Position numbers and translations under genes: made by a program. 64,000 nucleotides of DNA from positions 558,001-622,000 of the forward strand of contig BGZK01000092.1 of assembly GCA_005406025.1 (NCBI GenBank), read 5' to 3'. The stretch is from Eumeta japonica. Lineage: Eukaryota > Arthropoda > Insecta > Lepidoptera > Psychidae. Positions 1 through 13,973 of the stretch are shown here, piece after piece. Under the pieces are notes generated by a model. It was not told where the DNA came from, made no database searches, and saw nothing but the letters and a program-made list of their open reading frames with translations. Position 1 is the stretch's first letter. Each line of letters starts with the position of its first letter.

Positions 1-720
1 AAGCGCTATTCTGTGCAGGAAACATGGAAAAACTTAACAACGTGGTTTTTTCTTCTTTAGTGCATTTCTTTGTAGTGACGCCTTCGGAACCCTGCAGTGA
101 GTATGGTCCGATTTGCTCTTGGTTGCTTTTTTTGTATTATATGCAAGAAGTGTATCTATCTGCGACGTGTAAGAATGGATGTGATTATATACTTATACCT
201 CTTAATATTAAATAAATGCTCGAAGTTAATCAACACCATTTATCAATATATTTAATTTTATGCTACTCAGTTATAAAGTAAAAAATTGACGAGCACCAGG
301 TAGGTCTTGAAAAGAGATTTTGTAGAATGTATATTTGGAAAACAAATTGTGTAGCTTGTGTAATTGTAATCCCACAATTCGTATTAAATACAAATTATTA
401 GATAAATCACGCTTATTATATAATGCCAACGACTAGTAATTTTGGTCTAATTTTTTTCAATTAAGTTTTAAGGAACGAAAGCAGATTTGGGGTCATTTAC
501 ATAATTTTATTGTACAGTGAAATGAAATTGACAGCGGACAATCGCTGTTGATATTTAGGCTAAGCCACGTTCGTTTACCAATGTTGGAGTAAAACTGACT
601 CGTGATATATGTAGAGAATATCTGTAAAGGTAATCTTTTAGTCAAAACATGAAAATGTATAGAGAACCTCTACAACATGAGTGCGCACAAACACGCGCCC
701 ATGCGTCATAAACGGGAACT

Positions 721-782
721 TCAAATGTACATATATGTACATTTGATATATCAGCATATACGCTATAGCGTATATGCTGATA
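721..782. repeat. Two adjacent perfect palindromes
   Basis: 721-746 is a 26-bp perfect palindrome (arm tcaaatgtacata). 749-782 is a 34-bp perfect palindrome (arm tatcagcatatacgcta). They are two bases apart and have no loops. A related but decayed stretch occurs near 15,368-15,440. Confidence 0.9.
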
Positions 783-1320
783 CACAGAACGCAAAAAGTA
801 CAAGCATATATCATAGTCGGAGAAAAGAGAATGACAGATATATCTCTTTCCATATTCACCTATTAGTTTAACATGTGCATTTACTTTTTATCTAACTTTA
901 AAAGCATTTCATTTTATTACTTATTTATTTAAATTATTTACTCGTTCAAATATATTTCACATTTATTCAAAAGCTAGATTTAATTACACTTTAAACAGAA
1001 TTAAAAATTAATTTCGGATCGTAATAAGGTGTACATGGAATGAGGCAGATTGAATCCTGTAAAAAAGTGAAAAAAAAATGTATAGACACACTTATGTTCT
1101 ATTTTTGTTATGCATTAAATAGAGAAAATGTACATTTCAAAGTTTATCGTCTACGAACTCTCTTCAAACTTTCATAAAAACGGATATTAATACGTTTTGA
1201 TGAAAGTTTGATTATGATATCGGTCACGCCGGTATGAAGATCGATGCGGTTCATCAATTTAAGCAATAAAATCGTCTTCGCCAATTCCTAGAAAGGAATT
1301 TCGTGAGGGTATTTATTGCG

Positions 1321-1445
1321 CGACGCTGACAGCCGGCGATGCGGGCGCGCGGCCGGGCAATAAATCAAAATGGCGGCGGTATATTGATGTGCTGTTATTT
1401 ATGGCGAGACACGTCCGCGGCCGACCGCCGGCGCGCTCGGCCCAC
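1321..1445. other. GC-rich island, non-coding
   Basis: ccggcgatgcgggcgcgcgg and ccgccggcgcgctcggccca flank cataaata-like AT words. CpG-rich, with no open frame of note and no repeat partner in the window. It could be a promoter or an enhancer; nothing here decides this. Confidence 0.35.
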
Positions 1446-2339
1446 CGGATAAAAACCTAACGGCTTGCGAGACATTGTTAACTCCCACTTCTTACCTCAG
1501 AGCAAACCGATTGTGTTTGTGGGGATACTCGTATTGATTAGTGATATTTAACGGGTATGCGACATCTATTCGGCTAATTCCTAATCAAACGTCAAATTTA
1601 GATAATACATTAACCGGAGTTTTTCTTTAATAAAAAAGCCTATTAATTCGTATTCATGTATACTATTTCGCGAACTGACAACTATAATTTAACTGTCGTA
1701 GAACCGATTATGTTCAAAGTTTTACGTATTCGGTCATAAAATAACACACGTCTCATTGGGTATCGGTCTGCCACAGAGTAGAGATTTACGAAGCCTTGTT
1801 CTTGAGCAATCTTCAGCAATTCTGTATTAAAATTTATAACATTTAGGTATAATGGTATAATATTTAAAAACTCAATCATATTATATCCAGATAGACTCAG
1901 TATTAAAATACCAAACTTGTTATTTACTTCTTACCATTTATTTAGAAACTAAAATGCAATATACCATGAAATTAATTAAGTCGAGAAATTGAAAAAGTTT
2001 ACCGTCGCCCGTCAAAATGACTTTGAAATGCCACTTCACAGACCGTTTATTACTCAATAGCGATGTAACTATTCAATTACCATAAATACCTTGTAACTTA
2101 ATTTAATTGCATGAGTTTTGCTGCGGAAAATTCACCAACGCATATATATAACTATTCCGGTATCTGTTCTGCTTTAATTTATTAAAATTCACCCGATTTT
2201 TAGACTACGAAACCACTCATAAAACACCCGGCACAAGGGGACCCCTAACCGGGTCATTTTAGACTTTTATCCACCAAAAACTAGCACAGTGTTCCTCTCG
2301 ATGTACCCAGGCCATGGATTCGCTTTCGGATTCTTCACT

Positions 2340-2720
2340 GCCCTAATGGCGATGGATAACTCAGAAGAAGAGTGTGGAATGTCATTGAAATGTTCCAGAT
2401 GCAGAAACAGTGATGTCAAAGAGAGTTGTGGTTTAAAAGCAGTTGTAGACTAGAGTGGAAAAAGGTATGTTGCGGTGGTTGGGCGACTGACAAATCGAAT
2501 TTATAGAGCGAATGTGTGCGGTGAAAAATTCAGCAAAGGACGCCCTATAAAACTATATGCGAACCAAATTGGTGCAATATTAAAAAAGGGCCAAATTTTA
2601 AGTACCCGAAACAGACGAAGTTGCACGAAATTATTGAAGGATATCAGTGAAGCAAGAGAGATATGGAAAGAAAGAAAAGGAAAGGAAATATACCATGTGG
2701 AAATTTATAGGTTCTGCCTA
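2340..2720 (+). pseudogene. LINE reverse-transcriptase C-terminal remnant
   Basis: Two frames carry phrases that usually follow the reverse-transcriptase domain in insect non-LTR elements: ESCGLKAVVD, TRVEKGMLRWLG, NRIYRANVCGEKFSKGRP, and RNRRSCTKLLKDISEAREIW. A frameshift separates the first and second parts, and a stop lies near 2,451. The domain upstream is missing, so only the 3' end of the coding part is left. The clade is not certain (RTE-like or another endonuclease-reverse transcriptase). Confidence 0.65.
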
Positions 2721-4139
2721 CCCTTCTGGGATATAGGCGTGCGTTTATAATGTTTATGTTATTTACATTATTGTTATATATTATATTATGTATTATTATG
2801 ATTTCATAATCGTGATAAGAGATAACCCTGACGCGTACGTTTTCGAGGTATTCGAGTACATGAAAATTATTTGGACATTTTTAAGATTTTCCGTCTTAGA
2901 ATGTTCTTAAATGTTCTTAATAAATTTTTAAAATGCTCTTAACACTTTCAACATTAAACAACATAATACAACATTAAACATAAAACATTAAGAAAATATT
3001 GTTTTGCAAGTATGTTGTCAGAAACACATTTTAAAGAATCGATCAATTTGATTACGACTTTCGGTATTCAAACTATTTCAAGGAACGATCAGCCAAAAAA
3101 TCAATATAAAAAGCTTTTTGAAAACTGTCCGTTCACGATATCTTTCGAAAAAATAAATTAACAGACTTTAACTGAGTTTACACCATTCGACAAAGTTTTA
3201 ACAGGATAAAGCTAATTATATTTTAGAACCGATCAGTTCAATAGCTAGGGAATTATTAAAAAAAACAATTTCCAACCATCCCACACCACCACGCCGCTTA
3301 TGTAGACTGTCTTCGTGCGAAATCAAGCGCATGCCTTTTTGCTCATCCGCGAGATTGTTGACGGCGGTTCTTTGCGTTTTCCACATTCCGCACACAGAAT
3401 TTTAATGAAGCCCACTTGTAACTCCGAGCACTGCACTTAAATAGGTAGAAATAGTGTTAGCAAAGCTAGGTGCTGATTGCCAATTAGGAATAAATATGTT
3501 GCGAGACGAGCCTGTACGAGAAAATGGCGTTTAACAGCGCCATAATGCGATGCGATACGCCGAAGTGATAGAATTTATTATTTTCTAACCAGACACGATT
3601 GAACAGTAGACGTTAAAAGATAAGAGAAGATGTACAGAGAACATCTTTTAGGGTTCCGTGTCTAATGATACAAAGCAATCTCAAAATCATTTCATGTGTC
3701 GAAGCTGAAACCCAAAAGGCTGGCCTAATCCAAGTTTGGAGTAATTGATAATCGTTGTCAACATTGCGGTAAAGTATTCAGCCACACTGCACTAAGCTAC
3801 CGACACCTAGCTTCGATGCTATAAATTGAGATATACTTGATCAACATTCAAATAACGCACCTTCTTTTCAGTTTTAATTTCAGTTGAAAAGGTGTGCTTG
3901 AAAAATATAAAATGTACCCATCTTTTTAATTTTTTAACCGCATTAGTTTTTAATTTGAAACCACAAAATGTGTAAAAAATAACACCATCCAACACTTCCT
4001 AAGTTTGTATTCAAACCAACTAAAATGATTCGTGATCATAGAAAATGATCATATGTATTATGGAAAAATAGAACGATGTTTCAGACATTTACAGCTTTGA
4101 AAAAATAATTTAAGAAGTTGCAACGTTTTAAGTAACTGG

Positions 4140-4340
4140 CAACCACTATTCTAATTCGGGTCCCTCCCTCGATTACGATCCCGGTCTCGATATAAATACC
4201 GATCCCGATTATACCGTCCCAGAGGTGCGTGTGCTCTTGCGTCGAACACCCGCGGAGCGCCTCCACATTATTTTATTATGAATCGATCTTGATACCGCTC
4301 CGGTCCCCGTCCCGGTCTCGCCCACCTCGATTTTCCTTTG
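4140..4340. repeat. Cryptic simple repeat of GATCCCGGTCTCG-like units
   Basis: Imperfect repeats such as cgatcccgattata, gatcccggtctcga and cggtccccgtcccggtctcg. Similar wording on the same strand occurs at 54,190-54,290 (ttctggtcccagt, tttgatcccagtc), and on the other strand near 51,520. Non-coding. Confidence 0.5.
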
Positions 4341-7156
4341 AACAATCCTGGTGACAATAATAGTTTGTATAAAAAAATAATCAATCTATTCCATGTTCAT
4401 ACGAATGAAGCAGCAAGCAAAAGCCATTATACATACCATTTGTCCAGACAACGCACAGGGAAGCTATTCTCAGGCCATGTGGAAATTGTCACATGAGACA
4501 ATTTTTAAATGTGAAATTTCCGTAATGTTCCGTATACAAAATGACGAAACATGTGAAGTAATAGATAGAATATGTATTATCACTCAACTATGCAAATTTA
4601 AAATAGTTTCTATTTATATATTGGGAATTTTTAATAGATATGAAAATATACTTATAATATTAAGTACGGAAAACGTGGAGCTTTAAAGCCTTTCAATCTG
4701 AAATAAAAGGACCATTGGATGAGAGTAGGCGACTGTTAGACATAATTACATTAAAATATATTTCCTTTTCATATTGATCCTCTAAACTTACATGTGGCAA
4801 TTAGTGTCGTGTGCTAGAGAATACCTATTGCATGTCATATGAAAGCCGTTTGACAATTGCCACAGCTTGGAAATTGAGAATACTGAATTAGTGATTTCGT
4901 TTAACTTTTATCATTTTGTATTAAATAAAAAATGTCAAATGACAACGCTAATTCATTGTTAATTATAAAGTTTGTTCTATTATATTTATATTCTATTATA
5001 AATCTCTTTAAAAATTGTTTCATGAGACAATTTGCTCATGGCTCGAGAATTGCCCCCTTGATACTTCCGTGCCAAAAAAGAATCACGTAAGTCGCAAAAT
5101 GGTTGTCAAGTTATAAGCGTGGTGATAGACATACAGAGACAGAAACGAACATATTATATTTTGTGATATATATTTAATAGGGTGACGCAAAGAAATCGAA
5201 AAGCTTTTTAGAATCTTTTATGGATATTTATTAATTTATCATGTTTTAAAATCCCTGAAAATTAGCCGAAGAATAATAAATTTTTGTTTTTTACTCGTTG
5301 CGGCAAAATTTTGTACACCAGAAACTTAGGTATTGCTCATTTTTCCTTTTCAATTGTCAAATGCATTGGTTTTGATGTTTTCGAGCAACCTTTAAATGTT
5401 GATGTTAATAATTGATTTACATTTTTACTTTCAATTAGTAAGATAATGAATAAATTTACTCACTTACAATTTTAATGTGTGCGGTACAATCTTATCCATT
5501 TTGCAATATACGGAAGTTAAATTTTTATTTTTTAATCATACTTCTGTTTTTTAATTTGAACGATGTCCTTGACTTGATATGCGACCTAAATAAATATGTA
5601 ACTGAAATGTTTATTCTTTCACGTTGAGTGCACTCTCTATTATCAATTATTAAAGTATTTTATAGAAATTTATAAGGCCTATTGAATTTGCTTCGCAAAT
5701 AATTTACTCATACGACTAAATTCTTTTTTTGGTTAATTCAATAAAACATAATGGTTCGAGGAAATTGTATTTGATGTAAGATAAAATTGTAAATTATCAA
5801 ACGATTGAACAGGTAAAATTTAATTATCAAAAAAAAATACTGAGTCCATCATGCACGGTTAAATTCAATGATTCGGTGACCGATCAATCAAGTACGTATT
5901 GATCGATCGTAAATTCACCGGTTACTAACGTAAACAGACGGCATATTGACAGAGCGTGACGAAATCGACTCTAGAGCATCAGATCGACCAATCTGGACTT
6001 ACATAAGTCCATCATCCAGATTCATTGCAGTAACTTATGCGTTGTGACATAACCCATCGAACTGCCGACATATTGACGTGCGCGAGAGCGGGTATCGCAC
6101 CCAGCGGAAGGGTTGGCCCGCGCTCGAGCGAAGAAAAATGCCTTATTGTGAAATACTTGAGGTTGTGGATCACGCTGGTTGAGCAGTGCGTGTGGCGGAG
6201 CGATATAGATATGTCACACTTGATATAAAAGCCAACACTATGTACAACAGTAATCAACATTGTATGTATTAGTTGTACAAGTTTAAATAACTCATTAGTT
6301 TTTAATAGCAAATAATTGAATACGCGTAATAGCTCATTTACTATTGCTATGTGCATCGCAAACGTGATGTTGTATTTCCAGCATTACCTGGAAATCCGAA
6401 AGTGTATTCATATGTCTATTTTTGGCTCAATAATGCCTCAAACTAGAGAAAAGTTTATGGAATGTATTTTTAAGAAACGAATGTAGCGAAACGCTGATAA
6501 ACGATTTTCAATTTGTGTCATAACTGTTTACGACTTTTTTTTAAGTAAATAAAGATTCTGAGATTTAAATAAATTCACAGTTATTTATGGTATATAAGAA
6601 ATTATTGTCAGTTTTCTATTGATTTAAATAATAAAGTTTAATTTTTATAAACAGGAAGAGGTAACGTATTATATTTATGAAATTGAATAAGTGCATTCCA
6701 ACAAATAGGTTAATGAATATAAAAAATAATATATATTTTTTTAATGATATTATAATATAATTCGAATAATATCGTATTATAAATGAAATAATATACATTT
6801 TTAAATTGCGAGTTATGGAATCAATTTCTAAAAAAAATATGATATAAAAAAATTATTATGACTTGGACGGCCTCAGTAATCGCGCTTACTAGTCGCTTAT
6901 CGCTCTGCTTAACTGTCATACCCACAGTTCATGTTCTCATTCACAATGCAGACGGCTATGGGGCCAGTATCATTTTAATCAGTGAACTCACTTGACGGTA
7001 GTGCAGCATTATAAAGGTATATCATCTGATTCAAATATTACACAGTATAGCAATAATACAATATTTCAATAGTTTTAGGCATAACATAACATATAAAATA
7101 GTGAACGTATTTTTATAAATACCGTTAAAGTGTTAGTAAAATCTAAATTCATTACT

Positions 7157-7250
7157 GATATCAAAACTTTTATGTATAACTATAACAAAAATATGATATC
7201 GTATCAAAACTTCTATATGATATCAAAACTTTTATGTATAACCATATGTA
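7157..7250 (+). repeat. Short tandem duplication (gatatcaaaacttttatgta)
   Basis: Three partial units starting at 7,157, 7,195 and 7,219 share gatatc, tcaaaactt and atgtataac. AT-rich and non-coding. Confidence 0.7.
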
Positions 7251-8929
7251 TAACTATAAATGTTTGTCTTTATCTATATAAAAATATATTTTGCATATAT
7301 TGCAAAATACAGGATAATGCATCGTAGATCTAGGATATAGGATTTTTCAAGGAAACTTGACCAATTTTTTTGTATTTCAATAAACTTGTCAGTGCTTACC
7401 TAATATGAAAATTAAATTACCATGACGTTTAGAAAACTAAAATGTATCGATGATGATCTTCAGAAATTTTATAAAATAGTTTTTAAAACAAAATGCTATA
7501 AACTTCCTCGCGCTGTTTATTATTGTATATTGTTATTAATTAACATTAATGGTGATAGCCCGTCAATTCATCTGCCATAGCATTAAATGTTTTTTGTCAT
7601 TGATTTTCCTTTTAGCGTTTTTAAAAAATTCTGATAAATTAATCGAGTGCTGTAATAAACTTCTACGTTTCCTTTTTCCAAAATTGCTTATTGCAAAATC
7701 TGAGTATAATAAAAAGTATTGTCACTATTATAAAAGTTAAAACAAAAAAAAAGGACACCAGTTCATTTAAATGTTTCACACCAGTCGAAACGGATTTTTT
7801 ATTTAAAAGTTTTTTTTCATTTTATTTATTGCACATTAGGACTAAAAGGAAGACATGAAACGCAAATTTTATTTTTAAAGTAATTATTAAAATCATTTTA
7901 AAAGGAAGTGTTGGAAGAGGTCCTTAGAAATTTATTTGATGGCTTTAAAATACAGTGCAGTGGGGTAATAGAAATCTGATACTCCGAAAATAAACTTAGT
8001 AAAAATTCGTGTATAACTGGCTTAATTATAAAATTCGACTAAGTACATTGTTCATTAAAGTAAACTAATTAACGTAATAAAGGCATAAATATTTTTTTAA
8101 TGATTTGCACTCTAATAAAAATTCGAAAGCCCAAAAGTACACGCCGCTAAAATTTTTAAATTAATAAAACGCACAAATTATTAGTATAGTAATATATTGT
8201 TAAATGAGAATGAAAATAATTGAAAAATTAAAATAGAAAATTGACAATTCAAAATTACCGCTCAATTCATTTGCAGCGTACCTGAGATATTTTAAGAAAA
8301 TCAGTATAATCTTAAATACTAGCCTCAGTTTACTCATACGGTTAAGGACACTCAGACACTCATTTCCAAATCTTTTCGTTTCTCTCGATAAGTTACATCT
8401 TTTCATTTTAAATTTGTTATAAAAAAAATGACAAACGTGATAGAGTTCATATTCAATACGCTTTTATTCCTCATGAATCCGATTATCTAAACAAATGAAT
8501 CAAGTGGATTAATAAAGCCCATCGAGCTAAATCGTGGTCATGTCTCACGGACCAACTGCGGACCGACTGTCGGCCCAAGCAATATTTTTACAATGAGATT
8601 TGTTGATATAGTTATACCTTGTGGGGGACTTGAAATGATATAAAGCGTGAAGAATAAAGATTCCTCTTTATAATAGTGTACCTTTTACACCAAAGAGGTA
8701 CATTAAACTACTAGCGACAATGATTAAAGTTAAACAGGCTTCTTGTTTTCTGTTGATCGACTGTAACGTACAACCGCGTGGTGGCGTGAAATATTAACTT
8801 CGCACATGCAATTTTAACTATACACAATCACTCAATCCAGATACTCAACTGAACGAACCATGCACTTACGTTAAGTTATCTCGCCCAACAAAATCGATGC
8901 ATAAACAATAATACAAAGCGGACGCTCCG

Positions 8930-9115
8930 TCTAATTGCAAAGACTACTAAGTCTATTCGAGCGGGTCCGTGAGTGAGTTTTAAAATTGCAACGACGCGAG
9001 CGGCTGATCGAGGGCCGGTGTCGCGGCTATAATTATCTACCATCCTTTAAACGACCGCGTTCTGGTCGCGCCTGCACTACAAAGTCGACCGGCTAGCGTC
9101 AGTCGCCGGCGCTAG
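8930..9115. other. GC-rich patch, possible regulatory site or 5' exon
   Basis: A CpG-rich stretch 5 kb upstream of the dgo ATG with a donor-like gtgagt at 8,969. It is a candidate for a missing 5' non-coding exon or promoter. The support is weak. Confidence 0.25.
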
Positions 9116-9724
9116 TTTATCAATAATAAATAAGTTGGCGACGCTAGCTCATTAGATTCAGTTGCGTCAAATCGGTAACAATTTACGGCAGAGCTATTAA
9201 ATTCAACAGCAAACCGTTTGTATAAGTATGGGGTAGTCGTCTTTACGAACGTATGAAACACGGTGTGTTCTTCGTTTTCCATTATTATACCTAAACATTT
9301 GTTAATGTAAGGCATAAACATATGTTTCGTAACTAATAATTTTATGTGGAAAACGTGTCTTACAGGAACTTCTAAAACTCTAAAGACTGCCTATATATAC
9401 GAGTACTCGTTTTATGATTAGTTTGCCTTGATCATAATAAAGTTTTCGACGCCGACCTGCTGCGAGAATGCCCCGAAATACGTACTACTAGTATGTACTG
9501 CAGTTTCATACTACATAAGTCATACTGAAAACATCTGAAACTGGCCATTTGTAATAGAAATATATAAAAAAAAAACCATTACAGTATCGAAAATGGAACT
9601 CTTTAGGAGTATAGGTTACGTTTAAGCTGTGTGGATTGCCATTTGTTTTTTTTTTCATTGTAGCAACATTTGGAAAATAATGTGTCGACATTAGAATGAA
9701 TTTAAGCCGAGAGAACATTCGAAT

Positions 9725-10632
9725 GGCATTCGGTGATGAAGCTCCATCCCGTTGCTGTGTATTTGTAGGTCGGTGGATTCAGAGGTAGACCCGATCACCT
9801 CCTTGACGATTTACGTGAAGGTCGGACGGCAACTGCAGTTACCGAAACAAATATTGATAGTGCAGCGACTGATCGAAACTGATAAGAAATAATTTGTGAT
9901 GAAATTCGTACTCTATTGGGTGTTAATATGAGCCAGGTGCAAGAAAGAACTGAGTGCAAAGATTCGAAAGCTTTGCAGTGAATACCGCACGTTAAGAGAT
10001 GACCAGAAACGACTGCGTGTCTAAAATGATGAAAAAATATAACGGAAGACATTCATTGGCTGTATATAACATAGTTGCGAGGGACGAGAGCTGGGTGAAC
10101 CGCTTTAGATCTAAAAGGAAAAGCCAAATGGCAAAACGGGTCTTACCCTATTAAGATTTAGCGGCGAAAGTTAAAAAATTCTAATAAAGTGGTCGCTTCC
10201 CTTTTCGGTAAAGCAGAATATAACACTACAGTATCGCTTGAAAACCAAAGGACAGTCACTGCAAAATGGTGCCTGAGGATGTGCTTGCCCATAGTATTTG
10301 AAATAATTAGAGAAAAATGTCCTCGCCGGTCGTCCTTCGACACGACAACGCGTCCCCACATTCCGCTGACATAACTAATGAGTGTTTGAAGGCCCAAATG
10401 TAGAATTAATGGCGCATCCTCCATACAGGCCGGTCATTGAACCCTGTGATTTTTCTTTAATGTCCGAGTATCAAAGATAAACTTAGAGGTATAATATGAT
10501 TTAAGAGTCCCGAAGCGGCGTTTAATACTTTCCACTGGTCATTGGAGACATCCCTGAGGAGACTGGGCCTGCTACACAAAGACATCAACCCCAAGGTTTC
10601 ATACAGGCCACGTGACATTCCGTTTAGGAAAA
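9725..10632 (+). pseudogene. mariner transposase relic, cecropia type
   Basis: Pieces of a mariner transposase appear in order, in all three frames: AFGDEAPSR and LREGRTATAVTETNID (helix-turn-helix region), then DESW, then MVASLFGK and LENQRTVTAKW. These are followed by LRHDNA with PHSADITNECLKAQ, and HPPYRP...EPCDFSL. The mariner D,D34D residues can be traced, but frameshifts and stops are numerous, so this is an old relic. Terminal repeats and TA flanks were not identified. The wording fits the cecropia subfamily found in moths. Confidence 0.82.
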
Positions 10633-13072
10633 AAGAGATTGAAATAAATCATCAAACGCTTATAATTCCTCAAAGGTAGACTGATTGTGTCATATGATCA
10701 GCAATCAAAGAACATTTATAATACGTATAGTGAAAGTCCATATATAGTCAGTATTAGAATAAGTATATTAGACGCTATTTCGTAGAGGTGTAGGATTGAA
10801 AATATCATTGAAAAAAATTGAGGCAGGTAAACGAGATGTTTTTTCTCCGACAAGACAAAAATAAGTTATTCCGACATTGTCGTTTATTTGAAATATATAA
10901 CGCTATTAAAATCAATTAATTTAAATAAATTTAATGTAAATAAACAATAAATACCGTCGTTCTGACTCTCCGAACTGAATCCAGAAAATTATATCCAAAA
11001 AATGTTAATTAATATTACTTGTGAACCATTTACATATCGATTTTACCATAAACGAAGCAATAAGATAACCATAATGGCTTGAGTTTTTACCCGCGCTTAC
11101 ATTCCATCCCAACATCCGCTAACAAGTTTTGATTTCGGTTCTGCTTAATGAATTTTTCCTTTTTTTATTTTTTTTTAACTTTCATTTGTATTAGTTTTTA
11201 TTATTCTTGTTAAATAAACTAAATTAAAAAAAAATAAAGGGCAAATGTTACAATGTCTAATCACATGTTTTTCTTCTTTTTAGGAAGAAAAAAAAACGTA
11301 CACACTACAATTTCAAGAAACCCAATTTTTCGACAAGCTTGTCTTACACTCATATGTTTTGGATTGTATTAATTGAAAATGCAGTGTCTTTCCTTATTTG
11401 CACTATCTATACATACCAAAACGAAACATATTTTTAAAAATTATGTCAAAACCAAAATTAGGTAAGAAAAACACGCTTTTTGAAATATCAACCACAGCAC
11501 CGTCCGGGAAATACAAGAATGAAAGCAGCATTTATAGCAGCAACAAACTGCTATAAGTGCTGTCACCTGTACTTATACTGTATTAATAAGATAATTTGTT
11601 TACGAATAGGCACTGAACGGTTATGTAAGTACTTATGCGTAAACAGTTTATTACCTACGCTCTATGTTTAGAATTACGCCATGAAAGAAGCACAGACCGT
11701 CGACAATCTAAACCTTGGAGCAACTATTTTTTAATTGTTTTCAGTATATGCAATGTAACAATAGATATTGGAAAAGCAATAACACTTTTACAACCGTAGG
11801 TATCTAATGTTTTCATAAATCTACTGAAAAGTAATTGTCAAAATATTAAGTCTTAAACCAATCTCATAAACTAGTTCTGGATTTAATTTTAAAGTTTTGT
11901 ATGGCTCGTATAGCCCTATATATATAATACAATATTAACACTGTTTTATTGTCTGTACAATTTTCTTTATCATAACGCTTCATAAGCCACTATACTATGA
12001 AATCAATCAAAGTACAAACGTTTCGTCGGTTCGTCATCCTACATTGATAATGTTTAAAATTTAAGAAGGGCTACGTTTCTATCGACTATTTAAAAATTAT
12101 CGTACGTAAATAATACCTAATTTATTAGGTACTTTCTTTTGAATAAGGCAATATATTAAGAGAGCCTGACCATGTGAGGAATGTTCGTGTCGCGCACTCG
12201 CATTAAATAGGTATTAACACTTCAAACGTGTGAAGCAAAGATAAAATTATAATGTTAATTGCTCACTTCGAAAATGAATAATTATAATAATGTTTGAGCA
12301 AGACGCGATTTCCTTTATGTATTTATTTTTCAGGTGGTTTTAACAATTTTATTTATTTTAATAATAGTTTATCCTAAAACTATTTTCTGTATTACATCGA
12401 ATTAAAAAGGACGTAAACGTAATTTGTATTTACTTTCCGGTAACAGTGTTACATTTTACTGTATTTTTTCTTGCATTGATCAACAGCATATCTTATTACT
12501 TTACATAAGTATTTCTTGAATATATAAATTTACAAATTTGTATCTCGCAAAGGGCACTAACGATTTCGATGAAAACTAGTACTTTGTTAACTTTTCCCGT
12601 TTGAAGTTTACCTATGGAGTTGTCTTCCGTGAAAAAATGCGATTGAAGAAATATCTGTCTAAACATTGCTTTATGACGCCATTTCGTAAAATTTTGAGGT
12701 AATCGTATTATTGCTATGCTATTTGATGTACTCCCGAGGTACCTATCACTATGGACGCGGGGCGGGGGGGGGGGGCAAGTACACATGCACCCCCTTGGTC
12801 CATGTCTACCAGCAAACGTGACATATTCTCAACACATATGCAACAACAGGCGACATTACGTGACGTAAATTAGACAGAAGGTACATTATTAACATAAGCA
12901 GCAGGTATAATTATTAGTTTATTTAGTAGCAAGTAATTTTATATATTATGTAATGTATGTGTACAATTTGTCTATATATTTATTGTTGGCAATGAACGTA
13001 AGTAACTTTTACGTGGGAAGTGCTCAATGTCCGCCGCAAACTCGAAAGACGTCGAACAAAACTGCCCAAGAG
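10633..13072. other. AT-rich non-coding stretch
   Basis: Between the mariner relic and the palindromic element I see long A and T runs, a G run and no supported gene or repeat family. Confidence 0.6.
12764..12775 (+). repeat. Run of 12 G
   Basis: An uninterrupted G tract preceded by gcggggc. It is unusual in this AT-rich setting and prone to sequencing error. Confidence 0.9.
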
Positions 13073-13973
13073 CCATTAGACGCTTGCCTGCAACGTGCAT
13101 TAACATGCAGCATGCAACCCACCGCTGACCCTCGAATCTGCTTCTCCACTACGAATCTCTATCTAAAGGATTGAATATTGATTCGAGAGGATTGACAGAT
13201 ATCGAACACCTAAGCAAGTGTTAATTTTATTTGTTATAACTATCTTAGTCCACTAATCGTCATAACGATAATTTCTACGTACGTTTCATGCCAACCAAGC
13301 ATATCCTCAGGAAATTGCAGACAGTCACATCCACTAGGGTATAAGGAGTGTTAAAAACAACTGACACAAACTCATTAAGTGAACCGCTGTCATGCAATGG
13401 TCAAAGAGCGACGAAAGCATTCTTACCAGCAGCCACAGACCACCACCAATAGACATGCCTGTCAAATGTCACAGACTCACCATCACCAACCATTACCCAA
13501 ATAGTTACATGCAAACGTCCAATAATGGCAAGCGGCCAGTAATGGTTTGCCTGTAACTGTTTGGGTAATACTCGATGATGGTGAGTTTGTGACATTGGAC
13601 AAGCATGTCTAGTGGGTGGTCTGTGGCTGCTGGTAAGAATGCTTTCGTCGCTCTTTGACCATTACATGACAGCGGTTCACTTAACGAGGTTGTGTCAGAT
13701 GTTTTTAACACTCCTTACACCCTGGTGGATATGATTGTCGGCAATTTCCTGAGGATATACCTGGTTGGCATGAAACGTACGTTTTTATAGGAATTATCAT
13801 TATAACGATTAGTAAACTTATAATTATAAAAAATAAAACCAACATTTACTTAGGTGTTCGATATCTGTCAATCCCCTCAAATCAATATTCAGTTCTTTGG
13901 ATAGAGATTCGAGGGTCAGCAGTGGGATGCATACTGCATGTTAATGCATGTTTCACGCAAGCGTCTATTATGG
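13073..13973. mobile_element. 900-bp palindromic (foldback) element
   Basis: The left arm from 13,073 and the right arm to 13,973 are imperfect reverse complements over roughly 430 bases each. Shared words include gcattaacatgca, attcgag, gatatcgaacacctaa, gccaacca, ggtcaaagagcgacgaaagc and ttacccaaa. The loop is only about 40 bases (13,517-13,554). Overlapping open frames of 63-73 codons come from the symmetry and are not genes. A single related arm lies at 58,050-58,180. Confidence 0.88.

Larger units (their letters stand above)
1..9724. other. Upstream non-coding stretch
   Basis: Apart from the palindromes (721-782), the GC-rich island (1.32-1.45 kb), the LINE remnant (2.34-2.72 kb), the cryptic repeat (4.14-4.34 kb), the tandem duplication (7.16-7.25 kb) and the GC-rich patch (8.93-9.12 kb), I see only AT-rich sequence. 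Open frames of 60-114 codons here (for example 4,393-4,686 and 6,012-6,356) have no recognisable domain. Confidence 0.6.

Noticed and set aside
6012..6356. 114-codon minus-strand frame
   Set aside because: No recognisable domain, no splice signals that build a gene, and a poor start context; probably chance.
13401..13711. 64- and 68-codon minus-strand frames
   Set aside because: They arise from the two arms of the palindromic element and mirror each other.
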